Positions 11,142-19,975 of a DNA stretch of 44,901 nt are shown here, piece by piece. The notes beneath the pieces were generated by a model. The model saw only the letters and a list, made by a program, of their open reading frames with translations, made no database searches and had not been told where the DNA came from. The stretch's first letter is position 1. Each line of letters opens with the position of its first letter. Origin of the DNA: Acidobacteriota bacterium (GTDB lineage: Bacteria > Acidobacteriota > Terriglobia > Versatilivoradales > Versatilivoraceae); contig JAPPDF010000016.1 in the NCBI GenBank assembly GCA_028875575.1, positions 1-44,901 of the forward strand, read 5' to 3'. The translations under genes were made by a program, and so were the position numbers.

Positions 11142-11429
11142 ATGACCACCGCCGTCTTCGACACTCTGAAGGCCAGCGATACCCTCAAGGCCGCCGGCAT
11201 TGAAGCCAAGCAGGCCGAAGCCATCGTTCACACCATGGCCGGAGCCTTCGAGGATACGGTCGCCACCAAAGCAGACCTCATCGAAGTCAAGGCCGAACTC
11301 AAGCAGGATATCGTTTCCACCAGGGCTGAAGTCGCCATCGTCAAGGGCGATATCAGGTTGCTGAAGTGGATGAACGGAGTTGTCATGGCTTGTGTCGCCT
11401 TTCCCATTCTCAAATCCTTCCTGCTGTAG
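11142..11429 (+). CDS. Small coiled-coil membrane protein, DUF1640-like
   Basis: The 95-aa protein has an N-terminal helical region with QAEAIV, then a coiled coil rich in ATKADL-EVKAEL repeats (about 42-72), and a single C-terminal membrane helix (about 75-95). This is the pattern of DUF1640/CCDC90-type proteins, which are found widely and have no firm bacterial function. AGGGAG lies upstream of the ATG. It follows DUF1501 by 44 bp, so it may be the last gene of that operon, although the family is not usually tied to DUF1501. Confidence 0.8.
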   Translation: MTTAVFDTLKASDTLKAAGIEAKQAEAIVHTMAGAFEDTVATKADLIEVKAELKQDIVSTRAEVAIVKGDIRLLKWMNGVVMACVAFPILKSFLL

Positions 11430-11566
11430 ACTTTTTGTTCCTTTTGTGGCTGTCGAGCTTCGGACGGCAAACCGGTTCACTCTCACCTGATCCTTGGCGG
11501 ACTCGGGAGGAACAACGCTCGATCCGAATAAGGGCCTTCCGACGCTGATTTTGCAAAAGGCTCACC

Positions 11567-13054
11567 CTATTGAGTCGTTCCTGCCCTAGGCTGCACCACC
11601 TGCTGGGCCTGGGTCCCCTTGGGAGTCGCCTTCTCGGCCCTGCTCAGTTGCTGAAAGATGCGGATCTGCTCTCTGGCCTCCTCGATCTTTCCCAGCCTCC
11701 TCAACACCTTGGCCAGTTGGATGTAGGCCTGCTTCCTCTTGGGCTCCCGCGCCACCACTTGCCTGAGCAGCTTCAGGGCCTTCTCGAATTCTCCGGCCTT
11801 CAAATAGATATCGCTTAAATCCGCCAATGCGGGAACCCCACCCTGGTTGAGGCGGATCGCTTCCTCGAACAGGGCAGTCGACTCCACCGTCTTCTTCTGA
11901 TGGGCCAGGACCCTTGCCAGCCCCAGCCTGGCCCCGGCCATCAGTTCCGGGTCGCCCTGGATCATGGGGAGGAGTTTTCTGAGATGGGTCTCGGCTTCCT
12001 GGAATCGGCCCATGATCTCCAGGTCCAGGCCGCCGTTGTACAGGACCAGGGGGTAGTCGGGAAACCGCTCCAGCAGGTCAAGCGAGGTTTCAAACGCCTT
12101 CTGGTAGTTCTCGTCCTTCCGATAGGCGCTGAGCAGGAGCAGATGCACGTCCGGATCTTCCGGGAACCGGTCGATCAATGCCTTGAGGCTCCGTATGGCC
12201 TCCGCGTACTCGCCGCCGTCAATCATCACCTTGCTAAGAAGAAAGACGGCCTTGGGCTCCTTCGGTTGCAGCTCCAGGACCTTGCCGAGGGACTGCTTGG
12301 CTTCGGAGAGCTTCTTCGCTTCCAACTGGCCCATGGCCTGAAGCAGCAGGGCCGGGACAAAGTTCGGCTGGAGCAGGAGGGCTTTGTCCAGCAGTGGCCC
12401 CACGCGGTCGATCCGACCGGTTCGGGACAGGGCCAGGGCAAGCAGGTAGTGGGCCTCGCCGGATTGGGGAAGGCGTTCCACGCTCCGGGTCAGCAGCGGC
12501 ACCGATTCCCGATAGAGACCTCTCTCTGTCAGAAGTCGGCAAACAGACAACAGGGCTTCCGGGTCGGATCGGGTCGCCTGTTCCATTTTGGCGGCGACCT
12601 GCAGGGCACGGGAGGATTGACCGGTTTCGAGCAGGGCCTGGCACAGGTAGAAAAGCGCCTCCGGAATGGCATCGATCCGGGGGTGGAGTTGCTGCAGCCA
12701 ATCTACGCATTGAGTGTATTTCTTGTCCTTGCAGAAAACGATGCCCAGCCTGATCCTGGAGAACTCGAGCCCGGGGTTGAGCTTCAGCGATTCCCGGTAG
12801 GCCTGCTCGGCCTGGTCCAGCTTGCCCTGGTTCTCGCAGATAAAACCCAGGAGGCGATAGCCGTCTGGGGAGGGATGATCGGAGAGCAGCGACCGGACCG
12901 ATGCTTCCGCCTCGGCAATCCTTCCCGCCTGGGCCTGCTCCACCGCCCTGCGGAAACGTGGGTCCATGCCTTGAGCAGCTTGGGAAGGCTGCACCAGCAA
13001 GAATCCGCACAGGCAAGAGAGCCCAATGGCAATTTTTGCGTGGAGGGAATTCAC
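11567..13054 (-). CDS. Exported TPR protein
   Basis: The 495-aa product starts with a signal peptide (hydrophobic residues about 8-25, then PSQAAQG as a likely cleavage area). The rest is nearly all tetratricopeptide repeats, from about 30 to 470, with units such as GYRLLGFICENQGKLDQAEQ and LADLSDIYLKAGEFEKALK. TPR arrays are protein-binding scaffolds; no catalytic motif is seen. The tail after about 470 is low-complexity and glutamine-rich. It lies downstream of the octahaem cytochrome and membrane protein on the same strand, but a 205-bp gap separates it from them, so it may have its own promoter. Confidence 0.88.
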   Translation of the reverse strand: MNSLHAKIAIGLSCLCGFLLVQPSQAAQGMDPRFRRAVEQAQAGRIAEAEASVRSLLSDHPSPDGYRLLGFICENQGKLDQAEQAYRESLKLNPGLEFSRIRLGIVFCKDKKYTQCVDWLQQLHPRIDAIPEALFYLCQALLETGQSSRALQVAAKMEQATRSDPEALLSVCRLLTERGLYRESVPLLTRSVERLPQSGEAHYLLALALSRTGRIDRVGPLLDKALLLQPNFVPALLLQAMGQLEAKKLSEAKQSLGKVLELQPKEPKAVFLLSKVMIDGGEYAEAIRSLKALIDRFPEDPDVHLLLLSAYRKDENYQKAFETSLDLLERFPDYPLVLYNGGLDLEIMGRFQEAETHLRKLLPMIQGDPELMAGARLGLARVLAHQKKTVESTALFEEAIRLNQGGVPALADLSDIYLKAGEFEKALKLLRQVVAREPKRKQAYIQLAKVLRRLGKIEEAREQIRIFQQLSRAEKATPKGTQAQQVVQPRAGTTQ

Positions 13055-13147
13055 GGAAGTCGAGTCAGAGTGTGAGTCCTGAGTTCATTGAATTGCCTTC
13101 AAATTTTACCATGGGCATAGGCAAACCGGTGCCGGGTCTTGTACGGC

Positions 13148-13168
13148 CGGGACGCCTGCGCTCCCGGG
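13148..13168. repeat. Single copy of the CGGGACGCCCGCGCTCCCGGG repeat end
   Basis: This 21-bp sequence matches the end of the 26-bp inverted repeats at 35325-35350 and 35504-35529 with one mismatch. It lies in the gap between the TPR gene and the small membrane protein gene. Confidence 0.55.
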
Positions 13169-13259
13169 GGGCTTCCTCCCACGGTATCGGGTGCAAACCG
13201 GGGACATGGATTACACTCGGCCACGGTGTTGGGTAAATAGGATCGGCCCGACAGCCGGC

Positions 13260-13796
13260 TCAGCGTCTTCGACGCCGGCCTTCCCGTTTACGCGGGCCGG
13301 AGGGGGTTGCTTCCGACCCTGGGGGAGACGCCGGTTTCTTCAACGCCGTGGCCCGACGGGCGGTAAGAAGGACGGCGATAAAGAGGAGCAGCGCTCCGAC
13401 GGGGACCAGCAGGATTCCTAGTCCGGGGTCGCCGCCATGGATCACCACCCCGCCCAGCAAAAATCCTCCCGGCAGGCAAAGGGTGGCGCCCATCAGGCAG
13501 GGCGAAGCCAGACGAGCCAGGCGCAAGGTATCTGCAGCCAAATGAGGCAGGGTCACCGCAAAGGCCATGTTGACCAGCGACAGCAAGACCCCGTGAGCGT
13601 GGGCCAGGGTCCACATGAACCGCCGGGTTTCGTTGGCCACGTCCAGGTACCAACCCACCTTGAATCCATGCAGGGATTCCAGCACGATTCCCAGGGTCAG
13701 GAAGCAGAGCAGCGACCACCACCCGAAGCGCAAGTGGCGGCGGAGGTAGGTGGCGGTAGCGGTTTCAGCGCCTGTAGGAGTTGATTCCGTTTCCAC
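13260..13796 (-). CDS. Four-helix membrane protein of unknown function
   Basis: The 178-aa product has four predicted membrane helices at about 25-44, 61-84, 95-119 and 124-146, then a basic, arginine-rich tail. Histidines sit at helix ends or inside helices: His43 (SLHGFKVGWYLD), His66 and His68 (LAHAHG), His85 and His120. This pattern could suit b-haem or metal binding, but I do not recognise a named family. The gene starts 41 bp after the octahaem cytochrome stop codon on the same strand, so they are likely co-transcribed. By context it could be a membrane partner that passes electrons to or from that cytochrome; this is inference. Confidence 0.75.
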   Translation of the reverse strand: METESTPTGAETATATYLRRHLRFGWWSLLCFLTLGIVLESLHGFKVGWYLDVANETRRFMWTLAHAHGVLLSLVNMAFAVTLPHLAADTLRLARLASPCLMGATLCLPGGFLLGGVVIHGGDPGLGILLVPVGALLLFIAVLLTARRATALKKPASPPGSEATPSGPRKREGRRRRR

Positions 13797-13837
13797 TGCT
13801 CAATGTCTCCCGTGCCGTTTTCTCGGAACGAGGCGCG

Positions 13838-15727
13838 TTATTCGGCCAGGCTGACGACCCGGTCGTCGCGCTGTCGCAGCAAGCGTTCCTGCAGATTCCG
13901 GCGCACGGCGCCCTCGGCGTCGATGAGGACTTCCGGTCTGTTCGCCTCATGACGAAGCCCCCGCCAGCGTTCCAGGACCTCTTGATGGGCCGCTTCCCTC
14001 ACCTGAGTGGGGCCGAAGAATTCGTAGTTCCAGTCGGCGAAGGGCTCCGACCGCCTCAGGGAGCGTGCGGCAATGAAGCGCACGGCATCGTAGGGGTCCT
14101 CCAGGAGCTGTCCCAGGAAAGGCGGCATCCAGTCGGTTCCCGAAACCCGGCGGGCCGAATCCCATCCCAGACTCCAGGCCATCAGAGCCCTCTGACCGGC
14201 ATCGCCGCGCAACAGCCACAACAGCGAGGCCGCCACCGAGCGTTCCTCCCGGGAGAGCTTGGGCTTGGGGACATCGTACCACTCCTTCAGGTGAGAAGCC
14301 GCCCAGTCCAGGGTCTTGTCGAGGTGACACTGATTGCAGGCGTTGGGGCGTCCGGTTTGCAGACTGGCCTGCACCGTGGGCGTATCGATCTGGTGGCTGC
14401 GGATGGCCTTGAGGATTCCGTAGGTGGTGTAGGGCATGTGGCAGTTGTAGCACCGGCTGCCGCTGGAGGTCGGCGCATGCCGGGTATGAGCCGGAGTGTC
14501 TAAGCCGGCCGACTCGTGACACTGCAGGCAGGCCTGGTCGCCCTCCATGCCGGGCTTGAGCTGGTCGATGGCCCAGAGGCTCAGGGGCCGGGGGTCCTCC
14601 GGCGACTTGTGCATGGCGTGACAGGAAAGGCAGGACAGCTCTCCCCGCTGAAAGCAGGGGGTTTCGATCAGGCCGTTGTACTCCCTTCCCGAAACCCGAA
14701 CCATGCCGTCCGACCAGAACTTCTCTTCCCAGTAGGTGGGCTTGCGTCTTGCCAGTTGTCGCTGCCGCGGCTTCTCCCTGTCCTGGAACCGGACCACCAG
14801 CTTGGTTTCAGAAAGCACCTGGCCGGGCCGGTAGGGATAGCCCTGGTCCATCCATTGTTGGAAGTCGTCTTTCTCGTAAAATTCCAGGATTCCATGACAC
14901 TGGCCGCAGACCTGGGAGGAAAGGTCGTGAGAGAGGCGGGCCGGTTGCACGATGGAGGGGTCCGGAGCCCCATTCAGGTGAAAGCCGTAGCGGCGCAGCG
15001 GATTGCGGTTGAGCAGGACGTGATCCTCACCGGGTCCGTGGCAGGCCTCGCAGGCGATGCCGAACTCGGCTACCCGGGTATCGAAACTCAAATCGGTCAA
15101 GTCCACCTCGGAGCGTCCCCACTCGGGTGAACGCGTTTTCCCCTGGGTGGTGTGGCACTTGATGCAGGCCATGTTCCAGGCGCCGGGCCGAGCGGAATTA
15201 ATCTCGGGCTTGGGCGGGGTCAGGAAAGTGGCGTTGCGCGGAATCCACTGCTGCTCCTCGACCAGGTAGATGAAGGGGACCTGACCCAACTTGCGGCTGT
15301 GCCCGGTGGCGTACCAGTAGACCTGCATGTGGTGGGATCCGGTGATCATGGCCAGCCGCAGACGGCGGGGACGGCCGGCCGAGCCGGCGTTGTCCATCTG
15401 GAACCACACGTCGCGGCCGCGCCGCTGCAGGCGATAGGTTTTTCCCAGAAATGAGAAGGGCTGCTCAATGGGTCCCGCCACCGTATCGGCGTCAGCCACC
15501 TGGGTCATGGTTCGATGAAACGAACCGTACCAGGTGCTGTAGTTGTGGGGGTGGCAGGACTGACAGGCTTGAGAGGAGGTGTAACCGTCTTCCCGGACCT
15601 GGATGGGCCGATTCCGCGGGGCCCAGTCATGGGCCGCACGACGATAGTCGGAGAGGTTGCAGGCAGCCAGGAGGCAGACCAACAGCAACGTGGCGGCCTG
15701 GAAAATTCGGCTGAGCCGGTAACTCAA
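13838..15727 (-). CDS. Octahaem c-type cytochrome lipoprotein
   Basis: The 629-aa product has a lipobox LLAAC with Cys23 as lipid anchor. Eight CxxCH motifs follow: CQSCH 55, CIKCH 188, CEACH 226, CGQCH 274, CLSCH 366, CLQCH 400, CYNCH 426 and CNQCH 464. A beta-rich segment without haem (about 85-185) lies between the first and second motifs. The C-terminal 140 residues look like HEAT-type helical repeats (DPYDAVRFIAARSLRR). The haem spacing and CHGPG/CHMP contexts recall the cytochrome c554/octahaem superfamily, and the same order of first haem, beta insert and paired haems occurs in the heptahaem-TPR proteins of this window. No catalytic Cys-x-x-Cys-Lys haem site is seen, so an electron carrier is more likely than a nitrite reductase. 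Confidence 0.9.
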   Translation of the reverse strand: MSYRLSRIFQAATLLLVCLLAACNLSDYRRAAHDWAPRNRPIQVREDGYTSSQACQSCHPHNYSTWYGSFHRTMTQVADADTVAGPIEQPFSFLGKTYRLQRRGRDVWFQMDNAGSAGRPRRLRLAMITGSHHMQVYWYATGHSRKLGQVPFIYLVEEQQWIPRNATFLTPPKPEINSARPGAWNMACIKCHTTQGKTRSPEWGRSEVDLTDLSFDTRVAEFGIACEACHGPGEDHVLLNRNPLRRYGFHLNGAPDPSIVQPARLSHDLSSQVCGQCHGILEFYEKDDFQQWMDQGYPYRPGQVLSETKLVVRFQDREKPRQRQLARRKPTYWEEKFWSDGMVRVSGREYNGLIETPCFQRGELSCLSCHAMHKSPEDPRPLSLWAIDQLKPGMEGDQACLQCHESAGLDTPAHTRHAPTSSGSRCYNCHMPYTTYGILKAIRSHQIDTPTVQASLQTGRPNACNQCHLDKTLDWAASHLKEWYDVPKPKLSREERSVAASLLWLLRGDAGQRALMAWSLGWDSARRVSGTDWMPPFLGQLLEDPYDAVRFIAARSLRRSEPFADWNYEFFGPTQVREAAHQEVLERWRGLRHEANRPEVLIDAEGAVRRNLQERLLRQRDDRVVSLAE

Positions 15728-15817
15728 CTTTGCGCCCCCTCTGTTTTAGACAAGTCCGCCGCCGCCGTGCCGGGCGGATCATTCAAGGAAGAAACTGCCG
15801 ATCGAATTAGAAGACGA

Positions 15818-15900
15818 ACCACAAATGGACACGAATAGGGATGAACCTCTTTCAGTTTTTCTTGGTGGCCCTTCGTCGTCCTTCGTGTGCCTTCGTGGAT
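15818..15900. repeat. Inverted CACGAA-type repeat
   Basis: The left part has CCACAAATGGACACGAAT and the right part CCTTCGTGTGCCTTCGTGG, which are related units in opposite orientation. The same unit appears in direct orientation at 24198-24295. The element sits between the TonB receptor terminator and the octahaem cytochrome start. Confidence 0.55.
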
Positions 15901-15954
15901 TACTCTTTTCGGACGTCCTCCATCCACTCTCTCGCTCGATGACGAGCGGCAGCC

Positions 15955-15987
15955 AAAAAAAAGCCCCGGCTCGTTGAGAGCCGGGGC
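15955..15987 (-). terminator. Rho-independent terminator of the TonB receptor gene
   Basis: On the minus strand a perfect 10-bp GC-rich stem (GCCCCGGCTC paired with GAGCCGGGGC, 5-base loop) is followed by eight T residues. It begins 22 bases after the receptor stop codon. It is the clearest terminator in the window. Confidence 0.92.
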
Positions 15988-16009
15988 CGTTGGAGAAGCC
16001 AGCCTTCGA

Positions 16010-19000
16010 TCAAAACTCGAATGCGAGGTTGAAGCGCGCCGATCGCATGCCCGCTCGCAACCCGGGCAGCCGGGTGGCGGTGGGGGAGTTGATGTTGAAG
16101 GTCGGTTGGTTGGGAGAGTATCCCCAACTGGCGTAGTTGAAGGGGTTGTTGATCTGCGAGGAGAAGAGGATGTTCATGTTCTCCCCGATGGGGAAGTTCT
16201 TGAAGAGTCCCAGCGCCATCGAGAACACGTTGGGGGCCCGCAGGATGTTTCTTCCCGCGTTGCCGAAGCGTCCGATGTTGTTGCCGGGTACGGCGAAGGC
16301 GCCGGCGTTGTACCAGTCGTCGTCATTGCCGTCCGGCTTCTCCCAGCTCTTCCAGGTTCCCACCAGATCGGGACGGCCCCCCTGTTTCCCCAGCCCGGAG
16401 GGGTCGGGGCCGGTGAAACGAGTGCTGACGCCCTGGCCGGAGAGCAAGTCGGTCTGGGTCGACAATTCCCAGCCTCCCAGGATCTGGTTCATGATTCCGG
16501 AAATCCCGGAGCCGAACCGCTGGCCTCTCCCGTAGGGGACTTCCCAGTGGACGTAGTTCACCGTGCGGAAGGGAGACACGGCGCTGCTTTCGGCCCGGTC
16601 GCAACGGCGGCAGTGGGGATTCTCGTTGGCGTTGCCGCGGTTGCTGTTGAACCGCACCTCCACCACGTCGGTCATCTGCTTGGACCAGGCCATGCCGATC
16701 TCCCCGGTGAAGCCGAAAAGGTTGCGAGGATAGATGACGGCCTCGAAGGCGTGGTAGGTGGCCCCGCCCCCGTTGTGGGTCTCGGTGATGGAGTTGTAGT
16801 TGCGAACCAGGCGGCGGTCGTCGCTCCAGGGCACCCCCGCCACAGGCGTGGGCAGGTTGATGTCCCTCCGGTAGAACATCTGGGTCTCCTTGCTCCAGAT
16901 GTAAGAGACCCGGGCCCGCTGCCCCCCTAACTCACTCTCGATGCTGATGTTCGCCTGCTGGGTGTAGGGCCAGACGGAGTCAGGGTTCACGAAGCTGAGG
17001 TTGGGGATGGGAGGGGCGCCCAGAGCCGCAGCATCCGGAAGTCCCACCGGCCAGGTGAAGTTGGGCTGAGCCCTGCCGCTGCTGTTGTCCACGTTGTTGT
17101 AGGTGTAGGAGAGGGCGAAGGGCCCTCCGGTTTCGACAAAATCCAGCCGGGTCAGCCGCTGCATGATGGTGTACATGCCGTATCCTGCCCGGATGACCAG
17201 CTTGTCGTCGAAGTTGGGCCGCCAGGCCAGACCGAATCGGGGCTGGACGTTGTCCTTGTCGGTGCGCCACAGGCCCTTGGGCAGCCCGGCCTGATCGGCG
17301 GTGATGACGGGATTGCGGTCCAGCACCCACAGCGGATCGATGAAGCCCATGGCGAAATCGTCCGGAACCACAATGGCGTTTCGTTCCGGACTGTAGGTGT
17401 AGTGGAGCCCCAGCTCATCCGTGGTGGGCGAAGACACGTCGTAGCGCACTCCGTAGGACAAGGTCAGGTTAGGCAGCACTCTGTAGGTGTCGGTGATGAA
17501 CAATCCTATTGAATGAGCCTGTTTCACGATGATGGGCCGGAGGTTGCCCTTGGCCATGGTCGCGGGCATGCCCAGCAGAAAGTCGGCGTAGGGATTGCCG
17601 GTAAAGACGCCGGTAAACCGTTGAGTCCCCCAGTTGGTGCTCCAGACCCTGTTGGACTCGTCGGTGGGGCGCCGGATCTCGAACCCCATCTGGACGCTGT
17701 GCTTGCCCTTGTACCAGGAGAGCGAATCGCTCACCGTCCACTGGTAGGTTCGGGTGAGGTTGGTCCCCCAGCCGTTGAAGGGAGTGAACCCGCTGATCTG
17801 GAAATTGGGTCCCGAACTGGCCTCACTGGAGGGAGGCGCCTCGATGCCGGTCAGACCCAGGTCCTTGAGCCTGGCTTCCGCCCAGGCGACGGTTTCCGAA
17901 GGACTGCCTCCCCGCGGGTAATTCCGGTAGACGTTGCAGGAAGCGCAGTTGTAGAAGCCGATGCGGAACTCGTTGACCAGGGTGGGCGAGAGGGTGTTGG
18001 TGGTGCCCAGGGCGAAGGTCTTGGCGCAGCAGCTCTGGTGGAAGGGCCCGGCCCAGTCGTACACGGAGCGATCGTTGAAGCCTCCGGCGCCATCCCACTG
18101 TTGAGAGTGCTCGGCGTAAGAGGTCAGAACCTCGAAGGTCTCGGTCACCTTGTGATCGAAGCGGTAGTTGATTCTGCGGCCCCCCGCGGCCAGGTAGGTC
18201 CAGATTCCCGGCACCCGGTTGGTTCCGGGGATGGGATCCCGCAGATAGGTGTTGAGCTTGACGGCGATGGGGTGAATGCGATCGGCGGGAATGATGTTTC
18301 CCGGAAAATCCATCCCGGTCACCGGGTCGGTGATCTGGCTGCCGAAAGAGGACAGGTCGCCGGTGCGCCAGGCCGCCTCGGGGTGCAACTGACTCACCTG
18401 GCGGTCGCCGGCATTGTTCTTGAAGGTGATATAGGTGAGCATCCAGTAGGAACTGTTGCGGCCGTCATAGATCTTGGGGATCCAGGCCGGACCGTTGAGC
18501 ACAAAGCCGGCTTCCCATGTTCCCGTACCCACAGGGCGGGTGTGGTTGCGCGGGTTGTTGGCGTTCAGGACATTGTTCCTCATCATCCCCTCGATACGCC
18601 CGTGAAAATCGTTGGTGCCGCGCTTGCTCACGATCTGGATGTTGACCGGCGTCTGAAAGTTGGCCGGGGCCACCGTGTGGGTGACCTTGACTTCATCCAC
18701 CGCGTAGGAAGACAGATATTGACGATAGGCGTCCAGTTCCGCTCCGTCCATGGACATGTGGGCCGCGCCTTCGCGGGTACCGTGGTAGCCGAAGTAGCCG
18801 CCGGCCCGAGAGACGGTGGGCTGCCCGAAGGTGACCCCCGTATTCTGGGCGCTGGGATTCCGGGTCCAGTACTTGCCGGCCCGGACCGAGGACACGTCGG
18901 CGGTCTCGGTGACGATCACGGCCGCCTCGGCGGTGACGCTGATCTCGGTGGCCACGTCCCCCACCTCGAGCTGCACGTCCACGCGGACCGTGCGTCCCGC

Positions 19001-19303
19001 GCCCACAACCACGCCGGTATTCACGTAACGGTTGAAGCCCGCCATCTCGACTTCGACCGTGTAGCTGGCCGGAGGAATGGTGGAGAACAGGTAGTTCCCG
19101 TCGCTCTGGGTGGTGAGGGTCCGCTCGACCGCGGTCAGCTCGGAGCGGAGAACGACGGCGGCTCCCACCACCACGGCGCCATCGGGGTCGGTCACGTTGC
19201 CGATGATGTTGCCGTTGAGGATCTGTCCGTGAAGACTGCCGCTCATGGAAAGAGCAGCCAGCAGAGAAGCCAGAACGAAACCCTTGAAGCTCTTGCTTAG
19301 CAT
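16010..19303 (-). CDS. Oar-like TonB-dependent receptor with carboxypeptidase-regulatory domain
   Basis: The 1097-aa product (start at 19303) has a signal peptide ending near LHGQ, then a carboxypeptidase-regulatory-like beta domain (about 26-110: GNVTDPDGAVVVGA, YLFSTIPPASYTVEVEM). A plug-like region follows (EISVTAEAA onward), then a long outer-membrane barrel ending in Phe (FNLAFEF). This is the large Oar/SusC-like receptor type that is greatly expanded in Acidobacteriota and thought to import polymers or their fragments using TonB energy. AGGAGG lies just upstream of the ATG at 19303; a longer frame to 19354 lacks such a site and adds residues before the signal peptide. A strong terminator follows. 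No TonB box can be assigned with certainty, and the substrate is unknown. Confidence 0.92.
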   Translation of the reverse strand: MLSKSFKGFVLASLLAALSMSGSLHGQILNGNIIGNVTDPDGAVVVGAAVVLRSELTAVERTLTTQSDGNYLFSTIPPASYTVEVEMAGFNRYVNTGVVVGAGRTVRVDVQLEVGDVATEISVTAEAAVIVTETADVSSVRAGKYWTRNPSAQNTGVTFGQPTVSRAGGYFGYHGTREGAAHMSMDGAELDAYRQYLSSYAVDEVKVTHTVAPANFQTPVNIQIVSKRGTNDFHGRIEGMMRNNVLNANNPRNHTRPVGTGTWEAGFVLNGPAWIPKIYDGRNSSYWMLTYITFKNNAGDRQVSQLHPEAAWRTGDLSSFGSQITDPVTGMDFPGNIIPADRIHPIAVKLNTYLRDPIPGTNRVPGIWTYLAAGGRRINYRFDHKVTETFEVLTSYAEHSQQWDGAGGFNDRSVYDWAGPFHQSCCAKTFALGTTNTLSPTLVNEFRIGFYNCASCNVYRNYPRGGSPSETVAWAEARLKDLGLTGIEAPPSSEASSGPNFQISGFTPFNGWGTNLTRTYQWTVSDSLSWYKGKHSVQMGFEIRRPTDESNRVWSTNWGTQRFTGVFTGNPYADFLLGMPATMAKGNLRPIIVKQAHSIGLFITDTYRVLPNLTLSYGVRYDVSSPTTDELGLHYTYSPERNAIVVPDDFAMGFIDPLWVLDRNPVITADQAGLPKGLWRTDKDNVQPRFGLAWRPNFDDKLVIRAGYGMYTIMQRLTRLDFVETGGPFALSYTYNNVDNSSGRAQPNFTWPVGLPDAAALGAPPIPNLSFVNPDSVWPYTQQANISIESELGGQRARVSYIWSKETQMFYRRDINLPTPVAGVPWSDDRRLVRNYNSITETHNGGGATYHAFEAVIYPRNLFGFTGEIGMAWSKQMTDVVEVRFNSNRGNANENPHCRRCDRAESSAVSPFRTVNYVHWEVPYGRGQRFGSGISGIMNQILGGWELSTQTDLLSGQGVSTRFTGPDPSGLGKQGGRPDLVGTWKSWEKPDGNDDDWYNAGAFAVPGNNIGRFGNAGRNILRAPNVFSMALGLFKNFPIGENMNILFSSQINNPFNYASWGYSPNQPTFNINSPTATRLPGLRAGMRSARFNLAFEF

Positions 19304-19688
19304 GGTGCCTCCTGAAACTCTATGGGTCTGGAATGGACCTCGAATCTGTCTCATTCGGGTGTTGCATACACCTTAAAGATCTTTTACTCGCGTATTAAGC
19401 TGCAATTTGATTGCCAAAGCTCCAAGGAGGGCAAGAAAAGTGTAAGATATTCATTTTAAGTCGTTTATGGTCGACTTTGACTTCGGTGCCCGTACTCGTG
19501 TCCGGATTCAATCTACGAGATTTTGAAGTGGCGTCCTGCCTCTTTGGCAAATCGTTGTCGAAATAAGCAACAAGTCTCATGAAATGAGTCACTTAATTTC
19601 CAATAGGCCCGAATACGAAAATACGGATCAAAATACCGGCCACTTCGGGATTGTGAACTGTTTCGGAGGATGAACCAACCCATCCTTA

Positions 19689-19850
19689 TTAACATCGATG
19701 CACAGGATGCACAGGATTAAGAGGACGAGAGTCTTGTGCACCAAAAGCCGGCTTGGGCGATGATTCGGTGCGGGCTTGCGGATGCCCAGGATGATGGGCC
19801 GCGGGACTCCTGAAACCCAATCCTGTGTATCCTGTTCATCTGTGGATGGT
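19689..19850. repeat. MITE-like element with TTAACATCGATGCACAGGAT ends, copy A
   Basis: The left end begins TTAACATCGATGCACAGGAT. The right end carries a degenerate inverse of it (ATCCTGTGTATCCTGTTCAT). The interior shares stretches such as GGTGCGG-TTGCGGA and CTTGGGCGATGA with copy B at 32569-32717. There is no open frame, so this would be a non-autonomous element. Confidence 0.7.
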
Positions 19851-19960
19851 CCCTGAATTGCTTCAGCCGGCGCTCCTTGCGGCTCCGAATCGCCCCCGAC
19901 CTTGACGCCATCTGGTGATTCTTTCCATAATTTGAACTCGATACATACGCGCATCCTGCA

Positions 19961-19974
19961 GGAGGAGTTCCTCC
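19961..19974 (+). promoter_or_regulatory. Ribosome-site hairpin before a GTG start
   Basis: GGAGG and CCTCC can pair around a 4-base AGTT loop. The first arm is the ribosome-binding site of the CRTAC1 gene, whose GTG start is at 19976. Pairing would hide the site. Confidence 0.45.
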
Positions 19975-19975
19975 G

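Larger units (their letters stand above)
19304..19975. other. Divergent intergenic region with repeat
   Basis: The 672-bp gap lies between the minus-strand receptor and the plus-strand CRTAC1 gene. Positions 19370-19650 are AT-rich compared with the neighbours and probably hold the receptor promoter, but no clean pair of boxes was found. A 162-bp inverted-repeat element fills 19689-19850. Confidence 0.6.

Noticed and set aside
13838-15727. Octahaem protein as a nitrite or hydroxylamine enzyme
   Set aside because: All haem motifs are plain CxxCH. I see no CxxCK motif and no clear catalytic-haem signature, so an enzyme of that type cannot be claimed.
17513-19300. 595-codon plus-strand frame
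   Set aside because: Antisense to the TonB-dependent receptor; composition is typical of a shadow frame.
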